A stretch of 64,000 bases of DNA. Origin: Bin87 sp965220095. Its GTDB lineage: Bacteria > Chloroflexota > Dehalococcoidia > Lucifugimonadales > UBA3495. The position numbers were made by a program, and so were the translations under genes. Below the pieces are notes generated by a model. It was not told the origin of the DNA and made no database searches. It saw nothing but the letters and a program-made list of their open reading frames with translations. This document shows positions 18,721-27,696 of the stretch, piece after piece (position 1 is the first letter of the stretch; each line of letters starts with the position of its first letter). The stretch covers positions 4,092,001 to 4,156,000 of the forward strand of contig OZ244805.1 in assembly GCA_965220095.1 (NCBI GenBank). Direction: 5' to 3'.

Positions 18721-19998
18721 TTAGGCTTGCCGGAGTTTGGGCGCCACCATTGCCAACAACAGCACCAGCACGATACCGGTCACGCCGACCACCTGCGCTG
18801 CGCCGGGCGCTCCCCAAAGTCCAGCGAATGCGCCGGCTCCCATGCTGCCAAAGCTGAACGCCAGGATCGCAAACGAACGCAGACCCATTACCCGGCCTCT
18901 GAAGCGGGCATCGGTGGTGCGCAACAGCAGCGTCAGGATCAACACCTGGGTTGAGGCGAACGACATACCTATCAACGCCAGAATTATCATTGATAGCGCA
19001 AAGGATTGGGAGAAGGAAATTGCCAGCACGGTAACGTGCCACATGATCACGGCCGTGATGAGCAACTTGCCGACGCTGCGCAGGCTGGGCAACATCGCCA
19101 ACCCGACCGAACCCGTCAGCGCACCAGCGCCGAAGGCAAACAGCAGCAGGCCCAGTCCCACCGAGTCAGTGCCCAATACATCGCGGGCGAAGATGGGCGC
19201 CAAACTGGTATGGAACGTCCAACCCGCCAGATTAATGATTACCGCAACCAGTAACACGGCCCAGATAACCTGATTACCCTTGGCATATTTCAGACCGTCC
19301 GCCACCGTCCGCAACACCGATTCACGGCGCCGGTCGGCACGGGTTGGAGCGAGTCGGATTGCCAGCGCCGATATACCGCTCAGCAGGTACAGCGACGCGA
19401 TCGCCATGTAGGCTCCCTGCGGCCCGAATCCCTTGAACAACACTCCGCCTACCACCGGTCCCACCAGCATCGCGATGTTCATCGCCACGGTGTTGAAGGC
19501 CGCCCCGTTGCTGACCCGTTCGGCGGGCAGCGTGTCTCCAATCATGGATTGCGCCGTTGGCATCTGAAACAGCCTGACCACACCCATGACCATCGTAATC
19601 GCGAAAATGTGCCAGACTTCCAGAAAACCCGTCAGTATCAGGGCCAACATCACAATACCCAGCGAACCCATGACGAATTCCACAGTTGCCAGCAGCACGT
19701 TTCTGGGCAGGCGGTCAGCGATGGCTCCGGCAAACAGGGCCAGGAAGTTCAACGCCATGCGCGCTGCCGCAATGGCACCCACCAGGAACGGCGAGTCGGT
19801 CAGCGTCAGTACAAACCAGCCGAGTACCGCCGACTCCATCTGGGTGCCCATGCCAACCAGGGTGGTGGAGGTCCACACGAACGCGAAATCGCGATACCGG
19901 AAAATCCCGAGCGGTATGGCCGCCTGGCTCAACGTCGCCGAGATTTTCAAGCTGCCACCAGAAGGAAGACTGCGCACCGGAAGGAACCGCCCCAGCAC
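18721..19998 (-). CDS. MFS transporter, EntS/MFS_3-like
   Basis: 425 residues from GTG 19998 with about 12 TMs. It has LGIFRYRDFAFVWTS before TM1, AGAIADRLPRNVL after TM2, and MGLRSFAILAFSFGSMGAG in the C-half. It belongs to the same broad family as the genes at 1179 and 2615 but is not especially close to them. The first 25 residues before LSQAAIPLGIF are not hydrophobic, and a shorter form is possible. The gene is convergent with the DHA2 gene and directly downstream of the amidase gene on the same strand. Confidence 0.82.
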   Translation of the reverse strand: MLGRFLPVRSLPSGGSLKISATLSQAAIPLGIFRYRDFAFVWTSTTLVGMGTQMESAVLGWFVLTLTDSPFLVGAIAAARMALNFLALFAGAIADRLPRNVLLATVEFVMGSLGIVMLALILTGFLEVWHIFAITMVMGVVRLFQMPTAQSMIGDTLPAERVSNGAAFNTVAMNIAMLVGPVVGGVLFKGFGPQGAYMAIASLYLLSGISALAIRLAPTRADRRRESVLRTVADGLKYAKGNQVIWAVLLVAVIINLAGWTFHTSLAPIFARDVLGTDSVGLGLLLFAFGAGALTGSVGLAMLPSLRSVGKLLITAVIMWHVTVLAISFSQSFALSMIILALIGMSFASTQVLILTLLLRTTDARFRGRVMGLRSFAILAFSFGSMGAGAFAGLWGAPGAAQVVGVTGIVLVLLLAMVAPKLRQA

Positions 19999-20043
19999 AG
20001 ACGCATTCTGCCGCCGGGAGTCAGGCGCTCCCGGGCCCCGCGA

Positions 20044-21243
20044 CTAACCAAGGCGAGCGACTTCCCGGGCTAGCTCAATCAACTGTTCATCGGAACCGCG
20101 ATCGCCCAAAAGTGACAATCCCACCGGCAGGCCGTCCACCACACCGAGGGGCAACGTCAGTTGCGGCCGGCCCGTGTTGCCGGCGATGGAAGTCAGCGCG
20201 CTGTTGCGTAGCCGCAGGGAATGTCGTTCCGAAACCGGCTGTCCGACGAGGGGCGCCGGCCCGACCGTAGTCGGCAAACAAATTACGGTTTGCCCATCAG
20301 CAAACACCTCGTCCATACGCGCAATCACCGCATCCCGACCAACCTGGCCATCAGCAACCTGGGAATCGGTTATCGATCGGCCCATCACGTAGCGGTCTGA
20401 CACCTCAAAGCTGAATGCCGGATTGACCTCATCAATCCACTCCCTGATCGACTCCCAGGCCTCCCGACTCTGCAAAATTTGCTGGTGTCCAGACCATTCG
20501 GTGAGACTGGTCGGCGACAGGCACTGAGTTGACACGGAATCAAACAGCGAACTGATGGCGTCCGCAATTGATAACAGGGCCGCGCGCACGGGCGGTTCGG
20601 CCAGCTCAAACGCATCATCCGTTATGACCAGATTGCGGGGGCGTTCGGTCGTAGGTTGAGGCGGCAGCAACACGGCGCCCACTCGCGCGAATGTGTCGGC
20701 GTCGCGGGCAAACCAACCGATGGTGTCAAAGGTGGGCGCTTGCAGCAGCATTCCGTCTCTCGGGATCCTGCCGTGGGTGGGGCGCAATCCATACAGGCCA
20801 CAAAAGCTGGCTGGAACCCTTACCGAGCCGCCGGTGTCCGAACCCAGCGCGAAGTCGACCATTTCCCCAGCCACCGCCGACGCCGAACCGCTGGAGGAAC
20901 CACCCGGCACGCGCCCCGGAGCGCGCGGGTTAGTGGGCGTGCCGTAGTGGACATTCTCGCCAAAGATACCCCTGGTCAGCTCATCGGTGATGGTCTTGCC
21001 CACCATGTTGGCGCCGGCATCCACCAGTTGTTGCACCACCCAGGCGTTGGCTTCGGCGGGCAAGTGGGTGGCCTTCCAGTTGGGATTGCCACATCCGGTC
21101 ACATGGCCCACCACATCGAATATATCCTTGGCGGCAAATGTCAGACCGGCAAGTGAGCCGGTGGGAGCGCCCGCCAACCAGGCGTCGCTGTCGTGGCAAA
21201 AAGCGTTGAGGGGATCATTCACGGTGCGGGATGCTTGTGTCAT
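20044..21243 (-). CDS. Amidase signature family hydrolase
   Basis: 399 residues from ATG 21243; an in-frame TTG lies 12 bases upstream. The amidase-signature triad is visible: catalytic Lys39 in FAAKDIFD, the cis-Ser in PGGSSSGSAS (about 116-117) and nucleophile Ser140 in SDTGGSVR. The length suits the short amidase/AtzF-like members. The reaction would be hydrolysis of a small amide; the substrate is not predictable. Neighbours on the same strand are a decayed enolase-superfamily gene and a dihydropyrimidinase-like hydrolase, which suggests a former route for cyclic amide or carbamoyl compounds (inference). Confidence 0.87.
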   Translation of the reverse strand: MTQASRTVNDPLNAFCHDSDAWLAGAPTGSLAGLTFAAKDIFDVVGHVTGCGNPNWKATHLPAEANAWVVQQLVDAGANMVGKTITDELTRGIFGENVHYGTPTNPRAPGRVPGGSSSGSASAVAGEMVDFALGSDTGGSVRVPASFCGLYGLRPTHGRIPRDGMLLQAPTFDTIGWFARDADTFARVGAVLLPPQPTTERPRNLVITDDAFELAEPPVRAALLSIADAISSLFDSVSTQCLSPTSLTEWSGHQQILQSREAWESIREWIDEVNPAFSFEVSDRYVMGRSITDSQVADGQVGRDAVIARMDEVFADGQTVICLPTTVGPAPLVGQPVSERHSLRLRNSALTSIAGNTGRPQLTLPLGVVDGLPVGLSLLGDRGSDEQLIELAREVARLG

Positions 21244-21262
21244 GGTAGTTCCCAAATCCGAC

Positions 21263-21601
21263 CTACAACATCGATTCGTTGACGGTAACGCCTAAGCCGG
21301 GTCGGTCTGACGGCATGATATACCCATCCACCGGCGCCGGCTTGTGCAAACACAATACATCTCTCGCTGAACTGATGTGATCCGAATGATATTCGGCCCG
21401 GTCAGCCCAACCGCTGGCCGCCATCAGGTGCGGACCCCAATCTTCGCCGCCTCGATGCGGCGACACCGGAATGCCCGCCGCCCGAGCCAGGTGCCCGATT
21501 CGTAAAGCCGCCGTAATCCCGTTGCGCCACGTGAACTCGCGTTGCCTCAAACCCAAGGCGCCAGTTCGGGTGATGGCGGCGGTAACGTCGGTGATTCTCA
21601 T
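21263..21601 (-). pseudogene. Enolase-superfamily (mandelate racemase/MLE-like) remnant with internal deletion
   Basis: The 112-residue frame begins with a typical MR/MLE N-terminus (MRITDVTAAIT) and jumps after about 25 residues to a typical C-terminus (IGHLARAAGIPVSPHRGGED, then GYIMPSDRPGLGVTVNE). The capping-domain body and the barrel strands carrying the metal ligands and the catalytic Lys, about 250-270 residues, are missing. ATG 21601 is intact and the deletion kept the frame, so a short non-enzymatic protein could still be made. It overlaps no neighbour and sits between two hydrolase genes on the same strand. Confidence 0.75.
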
Positions 21602-21669
21602 GGACTAGCGTTTGCGGCCATCACCCTGGTACCGATTGCGATTGCCCGCCGGTGAAACTCCGCCACACG

Positions 21670-23088
21670 TTAGCTGACCGGGCCGCCCAGGGGGGCGCGT
21701 GGCGCCTCGCTCTCCAGGAACCGGCCATAGCCGGGTTTCTGTTGCAACGCGCCATCCCTCAACAGCACCTGACCGCGCAGGAGCGTCATCCACGGACGCC
21801 CGTTGACTTGCCAACCCTCGAACAGCGTGTAGCCGGAGTTGCCGTGGTGGTCTCGGGCCGTAACCACCCGGTCGCCATTGGGGTCCACAATCAGCAGGTC
21901 AGCGTCGGAGCCAATCTGAATCACTCCTTTGCGCGGGTATAAACCGAAGATTCGGGCCGGGTTCTCGGCCATGACGCGGGCCAACCACCAGATGGGCAAC
22001 CCGCGTTTTACCACTCCTTCGCTGTACATCAACGGTACGATGGTTTCGATGCCCGGCGAACCAAAGGGCACCGAACGCCCCTCCGCATCGACGAAGATGT
22101 TGTCCCAGCCCACTTGCTTCAATTCCTGTGGATAGGGGGCGTGATCGCTTGATACGATGGAGATGTTGCCCTGGCGCAAGCCTTGCCACAGGGAGTCGCG
22201 GTCGGGTCCGTCCTCGGGTCGCAGCGGCGGGCCAATCTTCGCCAGCGGACCGTATTCGGCCATCTGGGCATCAGACAACAGCAGGTACTGTGGGCAAGTT
22301 TCCGTCCACACCGCCTGCCCTTGACTCTGGGCCTGCTTGATGCGTTCCAGACCCAATTGCGTGCTCAGGTGCACCACGTACGTCGGGCAGCGGGTCGCCG
22401 CGCTCATCTTGACCGCACGATTAATGGCCTCTTCTTCCGCCCAATCGGGGCATGCCGACGGGAAGTCGGTGGGGTGCGTGTGTCCGTCGGCAATCAGCTT
22501 GTTTTCCAAATACTCGATGATGTTGCCGCTCTCACAATGCAGCTGCAGCACCCCGCCGCCACGCGACACCATATCCATGGCCTCACAAATATAGTCGTCG
22601 TCGCACATACGGAAGGGACGCTTTTTGTAGGTCATGAACATCTTGAAGGACTTGACGCCCAAATCGATGGCCTCGGGCAATCCCGCCAGGATGCTCGGAC
22701 GGTTTTGGAGGATGAAGTGAAACGCAAAGTCGGTCAATGCGTTCTGTTCAACCTGCTCCCGCGTCCGGTGCAAGGCCTGCGGGAGCGTTTCGTCGCCTTC
22801 CAGATTGTAGGTGCCGAAAGGCACCAACGTAGTCAATCCAGCGTGCGCGGCAGCCAGCGACCCCAGCGCGTAGTTGTCGTGCCCGTCCAGATGCACGTGG
22901 CTGTCTATGAGACCCGGCAGCACAAATTTCCCCGACGCATCGATGTAGTTGTCCGCCGGCGGCAGGTACTGTTCCGGCCCAATCGCGACTATTTTTTCGC
23001 CGGCAATGGCGATGGACCCCTCGTACACCTGGGACGACGTGACGATTTGTCCGCCGACGATAACTGTATCCACGCGTGTTGCGGGCAT
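21670..23088 (-). CDS. Dihydropyrimidinase/hydantoinase-like amidohydrolase
   Basis: 472 residues from ATG 23088 (ribosome site GAGGTG). It has the full cyclic-amidohydrolase metal set: H64 and H66 (DSHVHLDGH), carbamylated Lys149 (SFKMFM), H184 (LQLHCESG), H240 (YVVHLS) and D315 (SSDHAPY). It should open cyclic ureides or imides such as dihydropyrimidines, hydantoins or allantoin; I cannot assign the exact substrate. The next downstream genes on this strand are the enolase-superfamily remnant and an amidase, consistent with sequential ring opening and amide hydrolysis. Confidence 0.88.
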   Translation of the reverse strand: MPATRVDTVIVGGQIVTSSQVYEGSIAIAGEKIVAIGPEQYLPPADNYIDASGKFVLPGLIDSHVHLDGHDNYALGSLAAAHAGLTTLVPFGTYNLEGDETLPQALHRTREQVEQNALTDFAFHFILQNRPSILAGLPEAIDLGVKSFKMFMTYKKRPFRMCDDDYICEAMDMVSRGGGVLQLHCESGNIIEYLENKLIADGHTHPTDFPSACPDWAEEEAINRAVKMSAATRCPTYVVHLSTQLGLERIKQAQSQGQAVWTETCPQYLLLSDAQMAEYGPLAKIGPPLRPEDGPDRDSLWQGLRQGNISIVSSDHAPYPQELKQVGWDNIFVDAEGRSVPFGSPGIETIVPLMYSEGVVKRGLPIWWLARVMAENPARIFGLYPRKGVIQIGSDADLLIVDPNGDRVVTARDHHGNSGYTLFEGWQVNGRPWMTLLRGQVLLRDGALQQKPGYGRFLESEAPRAPLGGPVS

Positions 23089-23327
23089 GACTGCACCTCG
23101 CTTGCCGGGTTGTATCCAACCGCCCATTCCGACCGCGCTCGCCAACGAATGCGACCGGAAACCAACGGGTTGGCTCCAACTGTCTAATGGGTACTGGGAC
23201 GCCCCGAATCATACCCGCCGCACCGATTGGCGACAAGGGTTGACCGCGTGGCCGACCGTCAATGTCGGCTGGGTTCGCAACCTAGAGCCTGTTGACAATT
23301 AACAAACCAACCCGTCATGGCCTTTTC

Positions 23328-23684
23328 TCACGCGTGAGCGAGGGGGGCCAGCTTGTCCAACAGGCGGGCAACGTCGTCCAGGGCCTCCGCAACACTCTCA
23401 GCACTTCTCCAGTCCTCGTAGAAATTGACATGGAGGGCGCTTGCCACGTCGAACAGGCGCCGGACATCCGCGTCGCCGGTTTCGTCTCGCAGGGTGTCCA
23501 CCGCAGTGAACAGGTGGCGGTGGGAGGTGTGGGGCCAACCTCGACCCTCCGCGACCGCCTTTACGATTTGGGCGGCCGCCCCCCACCCTTTCTCGGAAGC
23601 CTGGCGCACGTCGCCCCTGGCCAGCTCCTCGTGGCCCTGATCCAGTAGGGTGCGACTATCTTCGCGGTACTTCTGTGTGGCCAT
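23328..23684 (-). CDS. HEPN-domain protein, PaREP1-like
   Basis: 118 residues from ATG 23684, all helical. The pattern YREDSRTLLDQGHEELARGD, then QASEKGWGAAAQIVKAVAEG, then HLFxAVDxLRDE and LHVNFYEDW matches PaREP1/HEPN family proteins. An Rx6H spacing (RGWPHTSH, about 56-63) is present; in HEPN ribonucleases an Rx4-6H motif is catalytic, but PaREP1 members are not known to need it. No nucleotidyltransferase (MNT) partner is adjacent. The gene lies inside a putative inverted-repeat unit. Confidence 0.7.
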   Translation of the reverse strand: MATQKYREDSRTLLDQGHEELARGDVRQASEKGWGAAAQIVKAVAEGRGWPHTSHRHLFTAVDTLRDETGDADVRRLFDVASALHVNFYEDWRSAESVAEALDDVARLLDKLAPLAHA

Positions 23685-23702
23685 TGTCAATCTCCTGCAA
23701 CC

Positions 23703-23805
23703 CGTCACTCCCGCGAAAGCGGGAGTCCAGAGAGGGTATGATTAAAGAATCAGAACCGTGATTAACGACTTCGGCCACTGGATTCCCGCTTTCGCGGGAA
23801 TGACG
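23703..23805. repeat. Inverted pair of GCGAAAGC palindromic repeats
   Basis: The left copy (23703-23729, CACTCCCGCGAAAGCGGGAG core) and an inverted right copy (23779-23805, TTCCCGCTTTCGCGGGAATG core) are each palindromic and together form a larger hairpin. Other copies: an inverted pair at 38116-38210 and a single copy at 36493-36519. Confidence 0.85.
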
Positions 23806-23841
23806 GTAGAGGACGGGAATGACGATATTTGTCAACACACC

Positions 23842-25011
23842 CTAGAAAATGCCCTGCGGCTCCAACCCCAATAAATACTGGCCGGCGGTCTCAAAGTGTA
23901 CGTGGTGACCCTGGGTGTGCTGCGTAATCACGTGGATGTCCTGGAACCTGCGCTGGATCGGGTTGGACTCGAAAATCGCGCCGGCGCCGCACAGGGTGTA
24001 CGCGGTGTCCACCACCTGCGCCGACATCCGGATGGCGTGGGTGGCGGCGACCCGCAGCTGTATCCGCTGTTCGACCTGCAGACTGCGTTCCCGGCAAGCA
24101 GCATCCCATACGGCGGCGTGGCTACCCCGCAAAAACGCGCGGGCCGACTGGTGGATGGCGTGGGCTTCACCGATGGCACGCTGGGCGGTTTGATGGTCGC
24201 GCAGCACGACTTGGGAGCGACCCGGCATCCGGTTGCCGGCCTGGGCGATGGCGATCTCCAGGCTCTTCCTGGCCACGCCGAGTGCTACAGTTGCAAATCC
24301 GGTGGCGAACAGGAGAGTCCGGGGGATGCAGTACAGCGGCCCACTTTCGGACGACACGCCCTCCGGGTCGTAAACGCGCTCCTCCGGAACGAAATGGTCA
24401 TCCACTTGAAAACTGAAACTGCCGGTCCCCCGCAGTCCGGGAACGTGCCACAGGTCCACCATGCGCACCTCGGCTTTTGGCATCAGAAGTATCTTGGTTC
24501 CGGCCCGGTTGCGAGCGGCGTCGCCGTTCTGTCCCGGTTCCCCCACCGGAGCCAGCGCTCCAATCCAGGTGGCGTGGTCGCTGCCGCTGCTGAAATTCCA
24601 GTGGCCGCTCAGGCGGTAGCCGCCATCAGTTGGCACCGCCCGAGATGCCGCGGTGGGTGGGCCGTTGGTGACCACGCCCCTGGGATCGTCCCAAATCTCA
24701 TGGGCAGTGGCGGCCGGCATTCTAGAGGCGCTGGTGGAAAATACGTTGTTCTGGTTGAGGCACCAGGCGGTGCTGGCGTCCACCCCGGCGAAAACCTCCA
24801 GAATGCTCAGGAAATCAGGGTGCTCCAGCTCCGCGCCGCCCAAAGAGCGTGGCAGGAGCAGTCGGAACAACCCTTCGTCGGCCATCTCGTTCGCCAACTC
24901 GGTCGGCAGTTGTCGGTCGGCGTCAATGCGGTCGGCGTCGATTGCAACCTGATCTGCCATGCGGCGAGCGGTGTTGAGGTAATGTGCGATGTCGTGGGTT
25001 TGGATGGCCAT
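23842..25011 (-). CDS. Acyl-CoA dehydrogenase-fold flavoprotein (HsaA/HpaH-like monooxygenase type)
   Basis: 389 residues from ATG 25011. It has the three-part acyl-CoA dehydrogenase layout: a helical N-domain (ELANEMADEGLFRLLLPRSL), a middle beta-domain (GYRLSGHWNFSSGSDHATW, which contacts FMN/FAD) and a C-terminal helical domain ending HFETAGQYLLGLEP. The FSSGS signature and the absence of the usual catalytic Glu context point to the flavin-dependent hydroxylase branch rather than a true dehydrogenase. No flavin reductase gene is adjacent. The stop codon is formed by the CTAG end of the unit at 23282-23845, so the last residues may be altered. Confidence 0.8.
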   Translation of the reverse strand: MAIQTHDIAHYLNTARRMADQVAIDADRIDADRQLPTELANEMADEGLFRLLLPRSLGGAELEHPDFLSILEVFAGVDASTAWCLNQNNVFSTSASRMPAATAHEIWDDPRGVVTNGPPTAASRAVPTDGGYRLSGHWNFSSGSDHATWIGALAPVGEPGQNGDAARNRAGTKILLMPKAEVRMVDLWHVPGLRGTGSFSFQVDDHFVPEERVYDPEGVSSESGPLYCIPRTLLFATGFATVALGVARKSLEIAIAQAGNRMPGRSQVVLRDHQTAQRAIGEAHAIHQSARAFLRGSHAAVWDAACRERSLQVEQRIQLRVAATHAIRMSAQVVDTAYTLCGAGAIFESNPIQRRFQDIHVITQHTQGHHVHFETAGQYLLGLEPQGIF

Positions 25012-25262
25012 CGGTGTTTTCGCTCTCAGTCTGGATTTGTCGTCGCGATCTTGCGCTGGATAACTACGGTACATTGGCACAACACCGGTGTCAAAGCACC
25101 GGGGTGAATCGCACACCCGGCTACATCGTGGCCGGCGCTACTCGTAATGTCGGCAGGTATTTACAAGGTCAGCCCCACACAGTCATTATGTAACCCACTG
25201 GCGGCGCTAGTGTTCCTGGCCAAATGCCGGTTTTGCATCCTTCACCCAAAAAGGGGAAAGCT

Positions 25263-26135
25263 ATGTTTGAGGGTTTCGAGCAGTTACAAATCCAAACCAG
25301 CGGCACCACCATTAACGTGGTCAAGGGCGGCAGCGGCCCTCCGTTGCTCCTGCTTCACGGCTACCCCCAGACTCATACCATGTGGCACAAGGTGGCCCCT
25401 CGGCTGGCCGAGGATTTTACGGTGGTGGCGGCTGACCTGCGGGGTTACGGCGACAGTGGTAAGCCCGCCGGCGCCCCCGACCATCTTAACTATTCCAAGC
25501 GTGCAATGGCTCAGGATCAGGTTGACGTGATGACGCACCTTGGGTTCGACACATTTTTGCTGGGCAGCCACGACCGGGGCGCCCGCGTCGCGCACCGCCT
25601 GACCAAAGACCACCCCGAGCGCGTGCTGAAACTGGCGACGCTTGACATCGTGCCGACACGCCATATGTTCAGCATTGTGAACCAGGCGATGGCGACCAAT
25701 ACCTACCACTGGTTTTTCCTGATTCAGCCCTTCGACTTCCCGGAACGCGTGATCGGCGCCGACGCGGATTACTTCATCCGATCCCGCTTCATGCGGGTGG
25801 ACAATGCCGAGACGGTATTCCCGTCCGAGGCTATCGAAGAATACGTCCGTTGTTTCAACGACCCCGCGGCCATCCACGGCGCCTGCGAGGACTATCGCGC
25901 CGGCGCCAGCATCGACCTGGTGCATGACGAAGCGGACTTTGACAACAAAGTGAATTGCCCCCACCTGGCGTTGTGGAGCTCCACGGGGTACGTGGGGCGG
26001 ACGCAGGACGTGTTGCAGGTTTGGCGGAACTACTCCAACAACGTCGAGGGACAGTCCCTACCCTGCGGCCATTACATCGCCGAAGAACTGCCCGACGACG
26101 CCTACCGCCTGCTGCACGAATTCTTTAGTCGATAA
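25263..26135 (+). CDS. Fluoroacetate dehalogenase-like alpha/beta hydrolase
   Basis: 290 residues from ATG 25263 (ribosome site AGGGGAAAG). All hallmark residues of fluoroacetate dehalogenases can be placed: nucleophile D104 in HDRGAR, carboxylate-binding R105 and R108, acid D128 (LDIVPT), the halide pocket H149-W150 (TYHW) and Y211 (CEDYRAG), and base H270 (GHYIAEE). Enzymes of this type release fluoride or chloride from 2-haloacids; related epoxide hydrolases lack the HW-Y pocket. It is first in a run of co-directional catabolic genes (PrpD-like, dehydratase, CoA-transferases). Haloacid hydrolysis is inferred from residues only. Confidence 0.85.
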   Translation: MFEGFEQLQIQTSGTTINVVKGGSGPPLLLLHGYPQTHTMWHKVAPRLAEDFTVVAADLRGYGDSGKPAGAPDHLNYSKRAMAQDQVDVMTHLGFDTFLLGSHDRGARVAHRLTKDHPERVLKLATLDIVPTRHMFSIVNQAMATNTYHWFFLIQPFDFPERVIGADADYFIRSRFMRVDNAETVFPSEAIEEYVRCFNDPAAIHGACEDYRAGASIDLVHDEADFDNKVNCPHLALWSSTGYVGRTQDVLQVWRNYSNNVEGQSLPCGHYIAEELPDDAYRLLHEFFSR

Positions 26136-26179
26136 TTACCGCCAGCTAAGCCCGAAAATCCAAAACGGTGGAGGAGATC

Positions 26180-27538
26180 ATGGCATCCGATTACCTGGAC
26201 CAACTCGCCGAATTCGTAGCCACTGTCCGTCTGGAAGACCTCCCGGGCTCCACCGTGGCGGCGGCCAAAGATGTGGTGCTGGACACCATTGGCGCCATTT
26301 CCGCCGGCAGCCGCCAGCCGGAAAACACCAATCTGGCCCAACTGGCGGCCAAGATGAGCGGCCCCGGGAACGCCACCATCCTTGGACACGCCGGCAAGGC
26401 GCAGCCGGTATGGGCCACGCTGGTGAACGCCACCGCCGGCGTCGCCCTGGAGATGGATGAAGGCAACCGACTGGGCGGCGGGCATCCTTCCATACACGTA
26501 ACACCTGGGGCCATCGCGGTCGGCGAGGACTTGGGCCGAAGCGGTAAAGAGGTTCTGGAAAGCATCATCGTCGGGTATGAAGTTATCTCGCGCATCGGCG
26601 CCGCCACCCAGGTGCGCCCCGAGGTTCATTCCCACGGAACCTGGGGCGCCATCGGCACGGCGGCGGCGGCTTCCCGCCTGTCGCGATTCGATCCTGCCGA
26701 GACCCGCCTGACCATGAACCTGGCTATGTCGATGAGCCCAGCAAACACCTGGACACCCTGCCTGGAAGGCGCCACCGTGCGAAACCTGTACCCGGGCCGC
26801 TCCGGATTCCAGGGCATCATGGCGGCGTACCTGGGCCAGTGCGGCTTTACCGCCATTGACGACGGCCCGGCCGACCTGTACGACAGTTTCCTGGGTAATG
26901 GCTTCGACCCCAACGCAGTGGTTGACGGTCTGGGAACACCGGGGCAGTTTCGCATCGAGCAGAATTACTTCAAGCTGCACGCCTGCTGCCTGTACAACCA
27001 TCCGGTGCTGGACGCCGTGCAAAACCTGCTGCGTGAGGAAACCTTCACGGCCGATCAGGTCGACCGGATTACGGTGGACGCCCCGCCAATCGTGCAGATC
27101 ATGACCAACCCTGAACCGGACAATATGTTGTCGGCCAAGTTCTCCATCCCATACGCGGTGGCCGCCGCCATCCACTACGGAGTAACCGACGTAACCGCAT
27201 TCTATCCCGATCGGGTCGACAACGACGACGTCAGGAGTCTGGCCCACCGCATCGAGGTGGTCGCTGACGATCAGATGAGCCTCCGTCGTTACGATTACCC
27301 TGCTGCCCGAGTTGTCGTACATCTGAAGAATCAGCGCGTTCTGGCATCAGACGTCACCAGCCAGCACGGAGATTATTCCAACCCGGCGTCGCGGGAAGAA
27401 TTGCTCGGCAAGTTTCACCTGCTGTCGCGGGAAGCTATTGGTCAGCAACGGATGCAACAGGTAATCGAAAAGGTCTCCCGCCTGGACGAGCTGGAACACA
27501 TCAACGAACTGACCGAGTTGTTGTCCGGGCCCGCCTGA
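26180..27538 (+). CDS. MmgE/PrpD family protein
   Basis: 452 residues from ATG 26180, chosen over an in-frame GTG 12 bases earlier because GGAGGAG precedes it. The family pattern is clear: an all-helical N-domain with AKDVVLDTIGAISAGSRQPE, ATLVNATAGVALEMDEG, GGGHPSIHVTPGAIAVGED and HSHGTWGAIGTAAAASRL, then KLHACCLYNHPVLDAV in the C-domain. Members include 2-methylcitrate dehydratase and cis-aconitate decarboxylase; more distant members like this are of unknown substrate. It follows the dehalogenase-like gene by 44 bases and is probably co-transcribed. Confidence 0.88.
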   Translation: MASDYLDQLAEFVATVRLEDLPGSTVAAAKDVVLDTIGAISAGSRQPENTNLAQLAAKMSGPGNATILGHAGKAQPVWATLVNATAGVALEMDEGNRLGGGHPSIHVTPGAIAVGEDLGRSGKEVLESIIVGYEVISRIGAATQVRPEVHSHGTWGAIGTAAAASRLSRFDPAETRLTMNLAMSMSPANTWTPCLEGATVRNLYPGRSGFQGIMAAYLGQCGFTAIDDGPADLYDSFLGNGFDPNAVVDGLGTPGQFRIEQNYFKLHACCLYNHPVLDAVQNLLREETFTADQVDRITVDAPPIVQIMTNPEPDNMLSAKFSIPYAVAAAIHYGVTDVTAFYPDRVDNDDVRSLAHRIEVVADDQMSLRRYDYPAARVVVHLKNQRVLASDVTSQHGDYSNPASREELLGKFHLLSREAIGQQRMQQVIEKVSRLDELEHINELTELLSGPA

Positions 27539-27550
27539 AGCTCACGGCGT

Positions 27551-27579
27551 TTGTAGAATTGCACCGGTTCGGTTAAAAT
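27551..27579 (+). promoter_or_regulatory. Candidate promoter for the dehydratase/CoA-transferase genes
   Basis: TTGTAG (27551-27556), 17-base spacer, TAAAAT (27574-27579). The -10 matches five of six positions and the -35 only three. It lies in the 158-base gap before the dehydratase start at 27697. Confidence 0.35.
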
Positions 27580-27696
27580 CGCAACCGCGTCGCACCGGCG
27601 ACGCAGCGCCGGGCCGTTGACGCCGCGGCCAACTCTACACCCCAACCCCATCCGTCGGTCATCGACGGACTTTGGCTCGAACAGGAGCATAACCAA

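Larger units (their letters stand above)
23282..23845. mobile_element. Putative mini mobile unit around a HEPN gene
   Basis: The ends are related inverted repeats beginning with CTAG: left CTAGAGCCTGTTGACAATTA and, on the other strand, right CTAGGGTGTGTTGACAAATA (17 of the first 22 bases agree). Inside are a small HEPN gene and a GCGAAAGC palindromic repeat. The right CTAG supplies the stop codon of the neighbouring acyl-CoA dehydrogenase-like gene. No transposase is encoded, so if mobile it would need help in trans. Confidence 0.4.

Noticed and set aside
22183..23187. 334-codon plus-strand open frame
   Set aside because: Antisense shadow of the dihydropyrimidinase-like gene, whose metal-site motifs are complete on the other strand.
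26102..27322. 406-codon minus-strand open frame
   Set aside because: Antisense shadow of the MmgE/PrpD gene; no family features.
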